Positions 1-8,686 are shown, numbered from the stretch's first letter. The stretch: 50,838 bases of DNA from Bacteroidales bacterium (GCA_016933115.1 JAFGBL010000124.1:1-50838), one strand, 5' to 3'. The notes: generated by a model not told the origin, from the sequence alone. Translations and numbers: made by a program.

Positions 1-44
1 AACCATGGCAGAAAACCACCGTAAATAAAAACAGTGGTTTTCAT
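1..44. repeat. 44-nt hairpin repeat, copy 1 (left edge)
   Basis: First of three near-identical copies (others at 536-579 and 1083-1125). It opens with AACCATGGCAG and contains a 9-bp inverted repeat GAAAACCAC / GTGGTTTTC around a 14-nt AT-rich loop. The other two copies each sit directly upstream of a minus-strand gene of one small-protein family, so this copy probably belongs to a further paralog outside the window; that last step is inference. No T-tract follows the stem on either strand, so it is not a normal intrinsic terminator. Confidence 0.85.
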
Positions 45-69
45 TATTCAATGGTTCCGGGATAAAGCA

Positions 70-97
70 AAAAGGCCCGACGATAAATGTCGGGCCC
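70..97 (-). terminator. Intrinsic terminator of the first small secreted-protein gene
   Basis: Read on the minus strand, GGCCCGAC and GTCGGGCC form an 8-bp GC-rich stem (89-96 with 74-81) around a 7-nt loop, followed by TTTTTGCTTT. It lies about 33 nt past the stop codon of the gene at 130-453. Confidence 0.85.
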
Positions 98-129
98 AGG
101 GTTCATGGCTTTTGGCTGAAATTTATTTA

Positions 130-453
130 CTAACCTTCGGGTGGCACTTCACGCCCGATTGAAGGACTGTTGGGATCACCTCCTAAGAAAAAGGCAACCC
201 ACTGTTTTTTTGTCCCATAAATTTCGTACACCGTATGGTTGTATACAACCCTTGCACAACACAACCCGTTATTCTCCGAACGTAATACATCATTCAGCGA
301 AAGCTGTGCGTGCATTGCTTTCACCAATCCTTGATTTTGCAGTGCTTCGGTAATTTTGATTTTTACAACCGGCGAGTCCGGAGCTGCCTGGGTAAGCAGC
401 ATAGTTCCAAAAGTAAGGAACGCGACCATTAACATGATTTTTGAAGTTTTCAT
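130..453 (-). CDS. Small secreted protein of unknown function, tandem copy A
   Basis: I do not recognise a named family. The 107-aa product starts with a clear Sec signal peptide (MKTSKIMLMVAFLTFGTMLL), leaving about 84 mature residues with a double cysteine (GLCCARV) and the segment WVAFFLGGDPNSP near the C-terminus. It is a paralog of the next gene (672-1004): both share KIK..EAL.N.GLV.AM..QL.L..VLRSEN and WVAFF.GGDP, with about half of the residues identical by eye. A strong Shine-Dalgarno AAAGGAGGT (458-466), unusual for this phylum, precedes the ATG. The gene has its own -7 promoter element at 511-518 and its own terminator, so it is a monocistronic cassette. The function is unknown; the size and export fit a small extracellular or periplasmic factor. 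Confidence 0.8.
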   Translation of the reverse strand: MKTSKIMLMVAFLTFGTMLLTQAAPDSPVVKIKITEALQNQGLVKAMHAQLSLNDVLRSENNGLCCARVVYNHTVYEIYGTKKQWVAFFLGGDPNSPSIGREVPPEG

Positions 454-510
454 TTTGACCTCCTTTAAAATTGGTTTAACATAGTTTAATTTTGGTTAAA
501 GTTTATGAAG

Positions 511-518
511 CAAATATA
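511..518 (-). promoter_or_regulatory. -7 element (TATATTTG) for tandem copy A
   Basis: On the minus strand TATATTTG matches the Bacteroidota -7 consensus TAnnTTTG exactly. It lies within a block (GTTTATGAAGCAAAT on the plus strand, 501-515) that is repeated upstream of the second paralog. The hairpin repeat begins 17 nt further upstream, so its CCATGGTT end occupies the -33 region. Confidence 0.6.
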
Positions 519-535
519 CAGCGGTTCAAGTTCAG

Positions 536-579
536 AACCATGGCAGAAAACCACCGTAAATAAAAACAGTGGTTTTCAT
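536..579. repeat. 44-nt hairpin repeat, copy 2
   Basis: Matches copy 1 essentially base for base over 44 nt, with the same 9-bp inverted repeat. It lies between the two paralogous genes, past the terminator of the second and directly upstream of the -7 element of the first. Confidence 0.9.
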
Positions 580-600
580 GGGGTAGTAATTTGGCTTATT

Positions 601-637
601 AAAAACAAAAAATCCCGCCAGGAGAGCCTGGCAGGAT
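601..637 (-). terminator. Intrinsic terminator of tandem copy B
   Basis: On the minus strand ATCCTGCCAGG and CCTGGCGGGAT form an 11-bp stem (one G-T pair) with a CTCT loop, followed by TTTTTGTTTTT. It is placed 35 nt past the stop codon of the gene at 672-1004. Confidence 0.9.
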
Positions 638-671
638 TTTATGTCATGGTTTCGGATAGGTTTATTTTTCA

Positions 672-1004
672 CTAATATTCAGGTGGTGGTTCTGTACCTG
701 AAGGTGGTGTTTTCGGATCCCCACCGATAAAAAAGGCAACCCATTCTGCTTTTGATGCATGAATTTCGTAAAGATTACTTCTGTATTTTACCCTTGCACG
801 GCAAATGCCTTGATTTTCCGAACGTAATACGGCGTCCAAATCGAGTTGAACATACATGGCATTTACCAGTCCGCGATTCATTAGAGCTTCGCCCAATTTA
901 ATTTTTATCACTGCAGATTCCGGTTCCGGATTTACTGAAGTGGCAAAGAGCATGGTTCCAAAAGCAAGGAACGCTAACGTTAACATTAATTTTGCAGTTT
1001 TCAT
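672..1004 (-). CDS. Small secreted protein of unknown function, tandem copy B
   Basis: This 110-aa paralog of the 130-453 product has a Sec signal peptide (MKTAKLMLTLAFLAFGTMLF), the shared core VIKIKLGEALMNRGLV...VLRSENQGICRARVKY, and a C-terminal WVAFFIGGDPKTPPSG with a proline-rich end (EPPPEY). The double cysteine of copy A is reduced to one here (GICRARV). Unlike copy A it has no obvious Shine-Dalgarno sequence. Promoter block, hairpin repeat, gene and terminator are arranged exactly as in copy A, so the unit of about 545 bp was duplicated as a whole. The family is not recognised and its function is unknown. Confidence 0.8.
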   Translation of the reverse strand: MKTAKLMLTLAFLAFGTMLFATSVNPEPESAVIKIKLGEALMNRGLVNAMYVQLDLDAVLRSENQGICRARVKYRSNLYEIHASKAEWVAFFIGGDPKTPPSGTEPPPEY

Positions 1005-1057
1005 GACTTTAAGTTTTAATTAATAATTTGGTTAAATGATAGTTTAAGTTTATGAAG

Positions 1058-1065
1058 CAAATTTA
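1058..1065 (-). promoter_or_regulatory. -7 element (TAAATTTG) for tandem copy B
   Basis: TAAATTTG on the minus strand fits TAnnTTTG. It lies in the same conserved block as the copy A element, with the hairpin repeat starting 17 nt upstream, essentially the same distance as in copy A. Confidence 0.6.
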
Positions 1066-1082
1066 ATATGGTTTAAACCGAA

Positions 1083-1125
1083 AACCATGGCAGAAAACCA
1101 CCGAAAATAAAAACAGTGGTTTTCA
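1083..1125. repeat. Hairpin repeat, copy 3
   Basis: Third copy, differing from the others by one substitution in the loop (CCGAAAATAA for CCGTAAATAA) and by its last base. The 9-bp arms are fully conserved while the loop varies, which suggests selection on the stem or on a bound protein. Confidence 0.9.
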
Positions 1126-1149
1126 GGGAGGAGGTTTCTTGTGTAGTGC

Positions 1150-1182
1150 CAAAATAAAAAAAGCCCGCACAGGGCGGGCTTT
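1150..1182 (-). terminator. Intrinsic terminator of the lamin-tail-domain protein gene
   Basis: On the minus strand AGCCCGC and GCGGGCT pair (1162-1168 with 1174-1180) over a 5-nt loop and are followed by TTTTTTTATTTTG. It lies 25 nt past the stop codon. Confidence 0.88.
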
Positions 1183-1206
1183 GAGCTATTTGAGTTAGTT
1201 TTTTTA

Positions 1207-4200
1207 TCAGAAGGGAATGTGGTAACTTGCTCCGTTATTCGGGAACCAATAATCGTTTTTATCCTGGTTATTGGATTGGTCGTCCATATTCAGGTCACCC
1301 CCGAGATAACCCGCATTGCCTGCATCGGTTGCCCATCCGTCAACCACATCAAGGTCATCGATGGCTCCGTCTGCATTCACATCACCGGCAGCCATACCCC
1401 AAACGCCGGTTTCCAGTTCCTTATAATCATCGGTAGTGGCGTCATATACTTTATCCAAACCGGTAGTAAAGTCGTAGGAAACCAATGTTCCCTCCACGGG
1501 ATTCAGTCCTGTTGCCGACATAATACCCAGGTGATTTCGGTGCCAGATGACGATGTACATGCCGGTGAAGAAATCACTCTTAATGGATAACCTCCTTGAA
1601 CCATTGTAGCTGCAAACCTGACCGTTAACTTCAAGCAGGGCTGGAATCTGAATGCCAGTTCCGGCATCCGAATAACTTTCGTCACGAAGTTCAACCAGTA
1701 TCCAGTCGGTGGTAACTGCACCAGCAATAGATGGGCTGGTTTCAGTTCCTTCATATTGCCACAGAGGAAGGCTGTTTCCATAATAAGGAAGTGCCGGTCC
1801 GTATGGTTGTTCATAAGGAAGGAACAAATCGCTGGTCATGCTATGTGATGCTATATCATAGGCACCTTCGAGCAGGACTTTTATATCCAAACTGAAACCT
1901 TCTGTAAGCACCTGATCGGCACCGTTTGTTCCGGGACTTCCCTTTTCCCAATCAGGATTCGTATAGGTACTTTCGACCAATACTGCTGTTGACCATAAAG
2001 TGCCATCATTATTTTCTTCATCAGCCAATCCGGTGTAAACCATTGAAGCGCCATGAGGATCAGGCCAAACTGGTCCTCCATCCCACTCAATACGGTCAAT
2101 TTCAGTAACTCCGTCAGGCAGATAAAGAATGATCTCGTCATCACTGTTTCCCAATGCAAAGGATGACGGAAATGCATAATCACATGCATAACCTCCATTT
2201 GTACCGGGGTCAGCATTGTTGCCAAGGACTGCAAATCCAAACGCAGGTACTGTAAGCGGTCCTGCAATCGTATGGCTATTTGATCCGAGGTCTTTCATAA
2301 TCCATCCGGCCATATTAACAGCAGAACTTGAATTGTTATACACTTCAAACCACTCTCCTGATGAGTCGGAAACCGAATCAGGGTTTTGCATAACTTCAGT
2401 GATGATTATTTGAGGAAGTGTAAAATCGAGAACATTGAAAGGCAGACTTGTACCACTCAGTAAACCAAAGGGATCATCATCCGTGGCCGTAATTGTGACG
2501 TTTGTTCCTGCCGGCGCCATGCTAACTTCGGTTACCGTAACTTCACTGGTCCCGTTCAATATGGTTCCTGATACAGTACTTCCGGTTGTAAAGTCCACAA
2601 CACCTAAATCACCTCCATTGGTAGTAAATGAAAAACTTAAATCTCCAGTTACGAAAGCAGGATCTCCAAATGCATCCTGGATTTGGACGACAACATCGAA
2701 ATCATTGTTTTCATAAGGATCGACACCACTATTGACAGAGATAACGGCTAATTTGGTTGCGGGATTAACTGACAACGGTACAACATCGTCGAGACTTCTT
2801 GGGTTAATGCGATAGTAGGGTCCCGACCAATACCAGTCAATCACCCCGGTTATGGATAAATATGTTGCGCCAACAGTAAGCGGAACGCTTGCGACATTAT
2901 TGCCTACATAAAATGTATAGGTCGCCTTGGCATCGGACCAGGAGCATGCATAATTTGGACTTACCACAGATAATGAATCTACAACGAAATTTGAAATGGA
3001 TACCAACTGCCCCTCATATGGTTCGGCCGGGTCAGTATTTGCAGCTATTGTGCTGCTGATATCTGAACCGTCGATGTTTGTTGGTCCATAGGGCGAATTT
3101 CCGCCTGAAATAATGGAAATTAATGAGGCATTGATTATTTCACTTAAATTGTTATACGGGCTTCTTACGGCATTGAAAAGGATTTCTTCACCTACACTTA
3201 CAAGCGCGTCAAAATCAGAATCATAAACCAATATTCCGTTGTATCCTCCTGCTCCATCACTCACCCATACATTGTTAAAACCATCATTTGCCGAGACTAT
3301 TCCCTGAAATGTTGCAGTATACCCTGTCAATATTAAATCATAAGGATTAGAGGAGCTTTCATTTGTATGTGCAATTGGTAAAATACCTCCATAAAATTCA
3401 ATATTTGTATTGTCATTTGCCACATCGAACAGATTATCCAAAACTGCATCTCCTGCAATAATCGGATCAGCACCACTTAGATGAACAATTGTCGGATCAG
3501 CATCAATAGTTGCAGTACTGAATTCAATATAATCAGTGCCTGTCATATAGTAATCAGAAGGATCGACAGATGTAACAGCCAGATTATATTGAACGTCTAC
3601 TGCAGTACTACTGATAGACCATGCCTTTACGATTTGAGCATAGACTATACCACCAAATGATTGACTATTGTTTAAATTCCCTAAAGTTTGCGTGGCCGGA
3701 GATTGCCATGAAAAATTACTGTATTGGGTTCCCGACCCTGAAAGCTGCAATGAATTGCCTTCAGGTTCTCCATTTTCCAATACTCCAATATCAGTAGAGG
3801 TAACACCGTCAGCCGGGCCTCCAACTCCTGTAAAGGAGCCTTCATAACTTAAAAATTGTCCGGTTATAAGCACACCTTGATAACTTAGGGCCATGCCATC
3901 TGGTGCTCCGTTCTGAATACCATTTACAGGAAAGCTGTAAGTATAGATTGTGAAATTTCCTGAACTTGAGCCCTCCAGAAAAGCATCCAGGGTTTTTGTG
4001 CCATAAACTGTTCCATTGCTGCCATTATATAAATCAAGTTGAATATCACTTAGGGTGTAGGAACCCGGATTTTCTATGACAATCTCTACAAACTCGTCAA
4101 TATCAGTACTTGCATCATCATAATGAAATTCATTGATCCACGCATTGGGCTGGGCTTGCAATTTCACTATTGCAATTATTAAAAGCCCCATTAAAAGTAA

Positions 4201-4215
4201 AACTGTCTTTTTCAT
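1207..4215 (-). CDS. Large secreted lamin-tail-domain protein with C-terminal EF-hand pair
   Basis: The 1002-aa product carries a signal peptide (MKKTVLLLMGLLIIAIVKLQAQ). Next comes a lamin-tail-like segment beginning NAWINEFHYDDASTDIDEFV, then a region around residues 280-370 (TATFQGIVSANDGFNNVWVS) that resembles the OB-fold/DUF5689-type domain of secreted nucleases. An Ig-like region follows, then a second, clearer lamin-tail domain (about residues 600-740, from IIITEVMQNPDS). The last ~220 residues form a module also found in the protein at 13635-15119: a beta-rich part with VIWHRNHLGIMSA and two calcium-loop motifs, GDVNADGAIDDLDVVDGW and GDLNMDDQSNNQDKNDYW. No nuclease catalytic domain is visible. 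The likely role is extracellular or surface adhesion or scaffolding. A TAAATTTG -7 element on the minus strand lies at 4371-4378. Confidence 0.75.
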   Translation of the reverse strand: MKKTVLLLMGLLIIAIVKLQAQPNAWINEFHYDDASTDIDEFVEIVIENPGSYTLSDIQLDLYNGSNGTVYGTKTLDAFLEGSSSGNFTIYTYSFPVNGIQNGAPDGMALSYQGVLITGQFLSYEGSFTGVGGPADGVTSTDIGVLENGEPEGNSLQLSGSGTQYSNFSWQSPATQTLGNLNNSQSFGGIVYAQIVKAWSISSTAVDVQYNLAVTSVDPSDYYMTGTDYIEFSTATIDADPTIVHLSGADPIIAGDAVLDNLFDVANDNTNIEFYGGILPIAHTNESSSNPYDLILTGYTATFQGIVSANDGFNNVWVSDGAGGYNGILVYDSDFDALVSVGEEILFNAVRSPYNNLSEIINASLISIISGGNSPYGPTNIDGSDISSTIAANTDPAEPYEGQLVSISNFVVDSLSVVSPNYACSWSDAKATYTFYVGNNVASVPLTVGATYLSITGVIDWYWSGPYYRINPRSLDDVVPLSVNPATKLAVISVNSGVDPYENNDFDVVVQIQDAFGDPAFVTGDLSFSFTTNGGDLGVVDFTTGSTVSGTILNGTSEVTVTEVSMAPAGTNVTITATDDDPFGLLSGTSLPFNVLDFTLPQIIITEVMQNPDSVSDSSGEWFEVYNNSSSAVNMAGWIMKDLGSNSHTIAGPLTVPAFGFAVLGNNADPGTNGGYACDYAFPSSFALGNSDDEIILYLPDGVTEIDRIEWDGGPVWPDPHGASMVYTGLADEENNDGTLWSTAVLVESTYTNPDWEKGSPGTNGADQVLTEGFSLDIKVLLEGAYDIASHSMTSDLFLPYEQPYGPALPYYGNSLPLWQYEGTETSPSIAGAVTTDWILVELRDESYSDAGTGIQIPALLEVNGQVCSYNGSRRLSIKSDFFTGMYIVIWHRNHLGIMSATGLNPVEGTLVSYDFTTGLDKVYDATTDDYKELETGVWGMAAGDVNADGAIDDLDVVDGWATDAGNAGYLGGDLNMDDQSNNQDKNDYWFPNNGASYHIPF

Positions 4216-4526
4216 AACAAAAATTTTTAATTGTTCATTTTATGATTGATTAATATTTTTTTAAACCGATTGATAAGCGTAGAGTCGGTTAACGGATAAT
4301 TTACCTCTAAAAAATTATTATTCAAGGTTTTTCGTTTTGCTCTGATGATTTAGATCAGATTTTGGATTGGCAAATTTAACGAATATCCCAAAACGAACCG
4401 GAAGAAATTATGAACAAATCCTTAATTTCTTTTGAAATTTGGACCTTGTCAATTTAAGTAAATCAGTGTTGGAAAAAGACTTTCCCATGGCGAAAACCGG
4501 AAGATATTTTTTTCAATAAACCAGGT
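4216..4526. other. Intergenic region, 311 nt
   Basis: AT-rich and without a credible ORF. It holds the leader of the 1002-aa protein gene, including a minus-strand TAAATTTG (4371-4378) that matches the phylum's -7 motif. No terminator-like GC hairpin is seen for the upstream AsmA-like gene. Confidence 0.5.
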
Positions 4527-6251
4527 TTAGTTTTTACTTTTTTTCTCCTTTTTGCTTTTCTCCCTTTCTCCTTCTGCTTTTTCAGCTTTTCTTTTTTCTT
4601 TTTCCGTTTTGTCGGCAATGGGTGCAAGAATCGAAATAATACCTGATTTGGAACTATTCCAAAGGAAATTTACAAGGCCTTTGTCTTTTCTTCTTTCAAA
4701 ATATATCGTACCGGTGCGGTAACGATTGTCATCCGGAAGGTTACGTTTGTTGACCAGTTCATTGGCTACAAAAGAAACTACTTTCGACTCTTTCCCGGTA
4801 TCTTTATGCTTCATCACCTCAACCTTGATATTTTCATAAATCAGGGTCATTTCTCCATCCGAAATATCATCAGTTGCCCTAAACCTGAATTCCGCCGAAT
4901 GAATATCCCCGTCCTTAATGCTGACGTTTAGCATATTTTCGACCATGGGATTAAAAGCTGTTCCACGTATGGGTGAAAGTTTACCCTGGGTAAAAAACAA
5001 TTCATTGTCGTTAACAAGGTCAATTTTGAGGTTGGCATCCAAATTTGCTTCTCCCATTATTTTTCCGTTAAAATCGATTTCCATATGTGGTTTTTGCCTG
5101 ATAACATCCGTGTGATTGGTGATGTTGTAAGCAGTAATGAACAACGGGTCAAAGAATACGGAACCGGGTAATTCCCCGTTTGCAGCCAATTCCTCATAAA
5201 TCAGTTTTCCGTTTTTGATCATTAACGTGTCGATGGTAACCGGATAGGGTATCTTCTTCAAAAGTCCGGCCAGAAGCGGTTTGTATTTGAAGGGTGCATC
5301 GGGCAGATTTTTGTCCCTGTAAATTTTAATATCTGGCGATTCAATGGATACCGAAAGTATGGTGATCATTTTACTGAACTCAAGTTCATGCATATTGATC
5401 CTATTAAAAACTATTCTTCCGGCAACTATGTCGAACCAATCATTATTGAATTTTATCAACTTGTTGTATGCTTTTTTAGAAAACTTGGGTTTTAATTTGA
5501 ATCCATCAACAGTAACGGTTGAATCGGTTAAATTGAAACGGATATCATCGGTTTTGATATTGTAATAGGCGAGGGTGTTTAATTCAAAATGGCCTGTGTT
5601 AAGTTTGATTTCCGATAAGGTAACCGGAAAAGGATTCACCAGTGTGTTTTGATCGAGGTGAATATCCTGTATCCCCAGGAAAACAGAGTCAATTTCAAAG
5701 TCGGGCAGACTGTCGTTTTGGTAATCCATTAAACGAAAGGTAACATTCTGCAAATCCAATCGCCCTATATTAGCAGAATGGATTTTATCAGCCAACACGT
5801 TCTGCAATGAAAAGGGTTTCTTTTTTCCCGTTTGGGCATTTTTATTCACGGTGTATTCCAGGTTGATGTCGTCAATAACTATTTTTTTTATGCTGATATT
5901 TTTTTTGCGCAGAAATTTGATCAGGTTAATCCCTGTTATTTTAAATTCTCCGATTTGAGCCTGCGGCAAAGCTTTGATTCCACCAGCGGCCAAAATCGAC
6001 CGGGCCGAATCGGTGGGTATAAAATGTATATTCCGAAGCGTGATATTGCCCCGGAAAATGTGGACATCAATGTCGTCAATGGCTAAAGTATATAAACTTC
6101 CGGGTTTGTTTAACTGTGTAACTATTTTTTCACTGGCCATGCGCTCAATGTATAAATTAATGCCCGCAAGGATCACAATAAAAACAAGTAAACCCGCAAT
6201 TAAAATTATTGCCAGGACCTTTTTCCTTTTTGATGTATTTTTACCAGACAT
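4527..6251 (-). CDS. AsmA-like / DUF748-type membrane-anchored protein
   Basis: The 574-aa protein has one N-terminal membrane helix (about residues 11-33) followed by a long repetitive beta-strand region with recurring phrases such as IDDIDVHIFRGNITLRNIHF, IGEFKITGINLIKFL and IGRLDLQNVTFRL. This alternation is typical of the AsmA/DUF748/YhdP-like superfamily, whose members span the periplasm and are implicated in lipid transport or outer-membrane homeostasis; the link to this protein is by pattern only. The C-terminus is a highly charged lysine/glutamate tail (last ~27 residues), probably disordered. It stands alone, without an operon partner. Family confidence is moderate; function is inferred. 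Confidence 0.65.
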   Translation of the reverse strand: MSGKNTSKRKKVLAIILIAGLLVFIVILAGINLYIERMASEKIVTQLNKPGSLYTLAIDDIDVHIFRGNITLRNIHFIPTDSARSILAAGGIKALPQAQIGEFKITGINLIKFLRKKNISIKKIVIDDINLEYTVNKNAQTGKKKPFSLQNVLADKIHSANIGRLDLQNVTFRLMDYQNDSLPDFEIDSVFLGIQDIHLDQNTLVNPFPVTLSEIKLNTGHFELNTLAYYNIKTDDIRFNLTDSTVTVDGFKLKPKFSKKAYNKLIKFNNDWFDIVAGRIVFNRINMHELEFSKMITILSVSIESPDIKIYRDKNLPDAPFKYKPLLAGLLKKIPYPVTIDTLMIKNGKLIYEELAANGELPGSVFFDPLFITAYNITNHTDVIRQKPHMEIDFNGKIMGEANLDANLKIDLVNDNELFFTQGKLSPIRGTAFNPMVENMLNVSIKDGDIHSAEFRFRATDDISDGEMTLIYENIKVEVMKHKDTGKESKVVSFVANELVNKRNLPDDNRYRTGTIYFERRKDKGLVNFLWNSSKSGIISILAPIADKTEKEKRKAEKAEGEREKSKKEKKSKN

Positions 6252-7363
6252 ATCAAAACCAATTGATTAGTAAATAAAGTAATGCCAGAAGAATATCAAT
6301 TAGGGGAAGTTTTCAACCTGTAAAAATAAAAAAATCAATGACATGAAAAAGGATTTTATTTTATTTTTAGAGACTGTTTAAAAATATAAAATTTCAAAAT
6401 TCTATCAAACCTTAAAATAATTGAGATATGTCGTCCCTAAGGGACTTAATTACTTTACCATACTTTAATTCTACCAATATTCTAACCCTAACGGGTTTGT
6501 CACGGAGGGACTTAATGATGGTAGATAAAATAACAATATATATCATATAAGTCCCATAGGGATGCAATATTAATAATGGAGCAGATCAGGTAATTGATTA
6601 GACCGGCATTCAATGCTAAAAACCATATAGAAAAATTTCTGAAAGAATTTTAAGCCGTCTCTTAATATTTTTTCTGGTTTTGGCAATCTGGTCGACCGGG
6701 ATACAATACCCGAAGAAGCAGCAAAACCAAAGCCGGACATAAAAGCATTTTAAAGGCAATAAATAAATCAGCCCCAGAAGTAATTGTACAAAGGTGCCTT
6801 GTACACATTCAACGTATGTGTCTTCTTGGCTCACCAGATACCCCAAACATCCTGCCGGGCAAGATCTAAGAAACCTGGTGCTGCTTATTCTAAAAATTAA
6901 AACAAACAATGACAAACTGTTCTGGATAAGGGAGTTTGGCAAATGGTATAAAAAGTGAAAAAGTAAGTTTTTTTTTAGCCATAGAGTATACCAGTTATGA
7001 CTAAAAAAGGCAGCCATTATCTACTGCCTTGATTACATTACTGTTTATGCATTAACCTTATTGCTGGCAAGTTGGTCTCCATCAGAGCTTGCTTCCCCTT
7101 CAGGTTAACTGGCAAATATTACAAAATATTTTTCTTAAAATCACCAACTATTTTTCAGTACATTACCTTAACAAAAAAAATGAAGGGGGCCGGATTACAT
7201 GGTTTATTTCCTTATTTTGAAAAAAACCTGCGATTACAAAATTCTGTATTTCAATTTCAAGGTTCGAAATGAAATTGCAAAATCGGATTGTGAGCCTGAA
7301 AATTTTGTCCTGAAGCTAATGATCCGTGAGCAAAATAGTTTTTCCACCAACCTGATCATAACC
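6252..7363. other. 1.1-kb stretch without a convincing gene
   Basis: Holds a palindromic repeat cluster (separate entry, 6421-6575). A 133-codon minus-strand ORF (6616-7017), cysteine- and aromatic-rich and without a recognisable family, and a 66-codon plus-strand ORF (7072-7272) look like chance or decayed sequence. Some of this may be remnants of an inactivated gene, but no homolog can be named. Confidence 0.5.
6421..6575. repeat. Interspersed palindromic repeat cluster (GTCCCTAAGGGAC type)
   Basis: Contains several short palindromes: GTCCCTAAGGGAC (6433-6445), AACCCTAACGGGTT (6484-6497) and AGTCCCATAGGGAT (6550-6563), plus the phrases CTACCAATATTCTAA and GATGGTAGATAAA. The combination of GTCCC/GGGAC palindromes with 'accaatatt' resembles a noncoding repeat family that I recall from many environmental Bacteroidota genomes. 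No ORF is associated. Confidence 0.6.
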
Positions 7364-8686
7364 CTATTGTGATTTTTTACCGTATGGACCACTCAGGAGG
7401 ATCATCCCGGAAACTGCAGAAATAAATGAAGCCACAAAAATCCCCACTTTCGCGATTTCTATAAATTCATCCGGGATGAATGCCAGGTTTGCAATAAAAA
7501 TGGACATCGTAAATCCGATCCCAGCAAACAGGCTGGCCCCATAAATATGCCTCCATGTCACCCCTTCAGGCAGGGTGGAAATTTTGGTGCTTACCATCAG
7601 TTTGCTAAAAAGTGAAATGCCGATGGATTTACCCAGGATCAGACCCAGCATGATGCCAATGGCAATGGGGTGGAACAATAAATCAAGGATGTTGCCTTCG
7701 ATCCGAACGCCTGCATTGCTTAAGGCAAAAAGCGGAAGGATCAGGAAGGAAGTGATCGGGTGCAGGGCATGCTCCAGCTTTTGCAAAGGCGTATGGGCCG
7801 AATCGCTTAACTTTTCAATATCACTGATCAAATGAGCCTGTTTCTGGGTCAATAATGATTTGTTGTTAGGTTTGGCATTTTCAAACTTATTCAATAAAAC
7901 ACATAAATTATCGATGTATTTATCTTCAGAAATTTTGGTTCTGACCGGAATTGTCAATGCAATCAAAACCCCTGCGATGGTTGCGTGAATCCCCGAGTAC
8001 AGGAAAGATAACCAAACACCGACAAAGCCGACAATGGCGTAAAATGCCGTTCGCCTGATTCCTATTCTGTTGGCAGCAATTAGAACCACCAGAAAAAAAG
8101 CAGCATTGATAAGTTCGCCCGTATTGATAGAATCGGTGTAAAATATGGCAATTACGAGAATTGCTCCAAGGTCGTCTGCTATGGCCAAAGCAGTTAAAAA
8201 TACTTTTAAATTGGTGGGTACCTTTTTACCTAGCAACGACATCATTCCGAGGGCAAAGGCAATATCGGTTGCCATGGGAATCCCCCAGCCGTTTAAATGT
8301 TGCGGATTGTTGTAGTTGACGATCAAATAAAAAAATGCAGGAACCGCCATCCCTCCGATGGCTGCAGCTATTGGAAGGCTTGCCTTTTTTACGGATGACA
8401 ATTCACCCGCCAGTACTTCACGTTTGATCTCCAGCCCGATCATAAAAAAGAAAATGGCCATCAATCCGTCGTTGATCCAATGATGCAGGGTTTTTTTAAG
8501 CTCGTTGTCACCTAAGGAAACACCTAATTTTAATTCGTTCCACAAGTAATTGTACGACTCGTAAAACCCTGAATTGGCCCAGATCATGGCAACCAATGTT
8601 GCAAAAATCAGGATAAATCCCCCCAGCGATTCCTCCTTGATATAATTGCCAATATTGAAGCTTGACTGTGTTTTATTGCTTTTCAA
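7364..8686 (-). CDS. nhaA: Na+/H+ antiporter NhaA
   Basis: The 440-aa inner-membrane antiporter of the NhaA family exchanges two protons for one sodium ion and so controls cytoplasmic pH and salt. Diagnostic features are the paired aspartates in FLTALAIADDLGAILV (Asp171/Asp172, the ion-binding pair equivalent to D163/D164 of E. coli), the segments MATDIAFALGMMSLLGKKVP and HHWINDGLMAIFFFMIGLEIKREVL, and about eleven hydrophobic helices. Length is slightly above the E. coli protein owing to a hydrophilic insert of about 60 residues (KISEDKYIDNLCVLLNKFEN...) between helices, usual in this phylum. A minus-strand TAATTTTG -7 element lies at 8726-8733. The neighbouring GH53 gene is divergent. Confidence 0.96.
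   Translation of the reverse strand: MKSNKTQSSFNIGNYIKEESLGGFILIFATLVAMIWANSGFYESYNYLWNELKLGVSLGDNELKKTLHHWINDGLMAIFFFMIGLEIKREVLAGELSSVKKASLPIAAAIGGMAVPAFFYLIVNYNNPQHLNGWGIPMATDIAFALGMMSLLGKKVPTNLKVFLTALAIADDLGAILVIAIFYTDSINTGELINAAFFLVVLIAANRIGIRRTAFYAIVGFVGVWLSFLYSGIHATIAGVLIALTIPVRTKISEDKYIDNLCVLLNKFENAKPNNKSLLTQKQAHLISDIEKLSDSAHTPLQKLEHALHPITSFLILPLFALSNAGVRIEGNILDLLFHPIAIGIMLGLILGKSIGISLFSKLMVSTKISTLPEGVTWRHIYGASLFAGIGFTMSIFIANLAFIPDEFIEIAKVGIFVASFISAVSGMILLSGPYGKKSQ

Noticed and set aside
1..44. Hairpin repeat as an intrinsic terminator
   Set aside because: The stem is followed by no T-tract on either strand, each unit already has a proper terminator, and the repeat abuts promoters.
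1..1125. The three hairpin repeats as a CRISPR array
   Set aside because: Copies are ~540 nt apart with genes between, not separated by short unique spacers, and no cas gene is present.
6616..7017. 133-codon minus-strand ORF in the gene-poor stretch
   Set aside because: Composition is dominated by Phe, Leu, Cys and Ile, no ribosome-binding site or family motif is visible, and no promoter precedes it. It is most likely chance or decayed sequence.
7072..7272. 66-codon plus-strand ORF
   Set aside because: No family resemblance, weak composition and no start signal; the region is repetitive and AT-rich.
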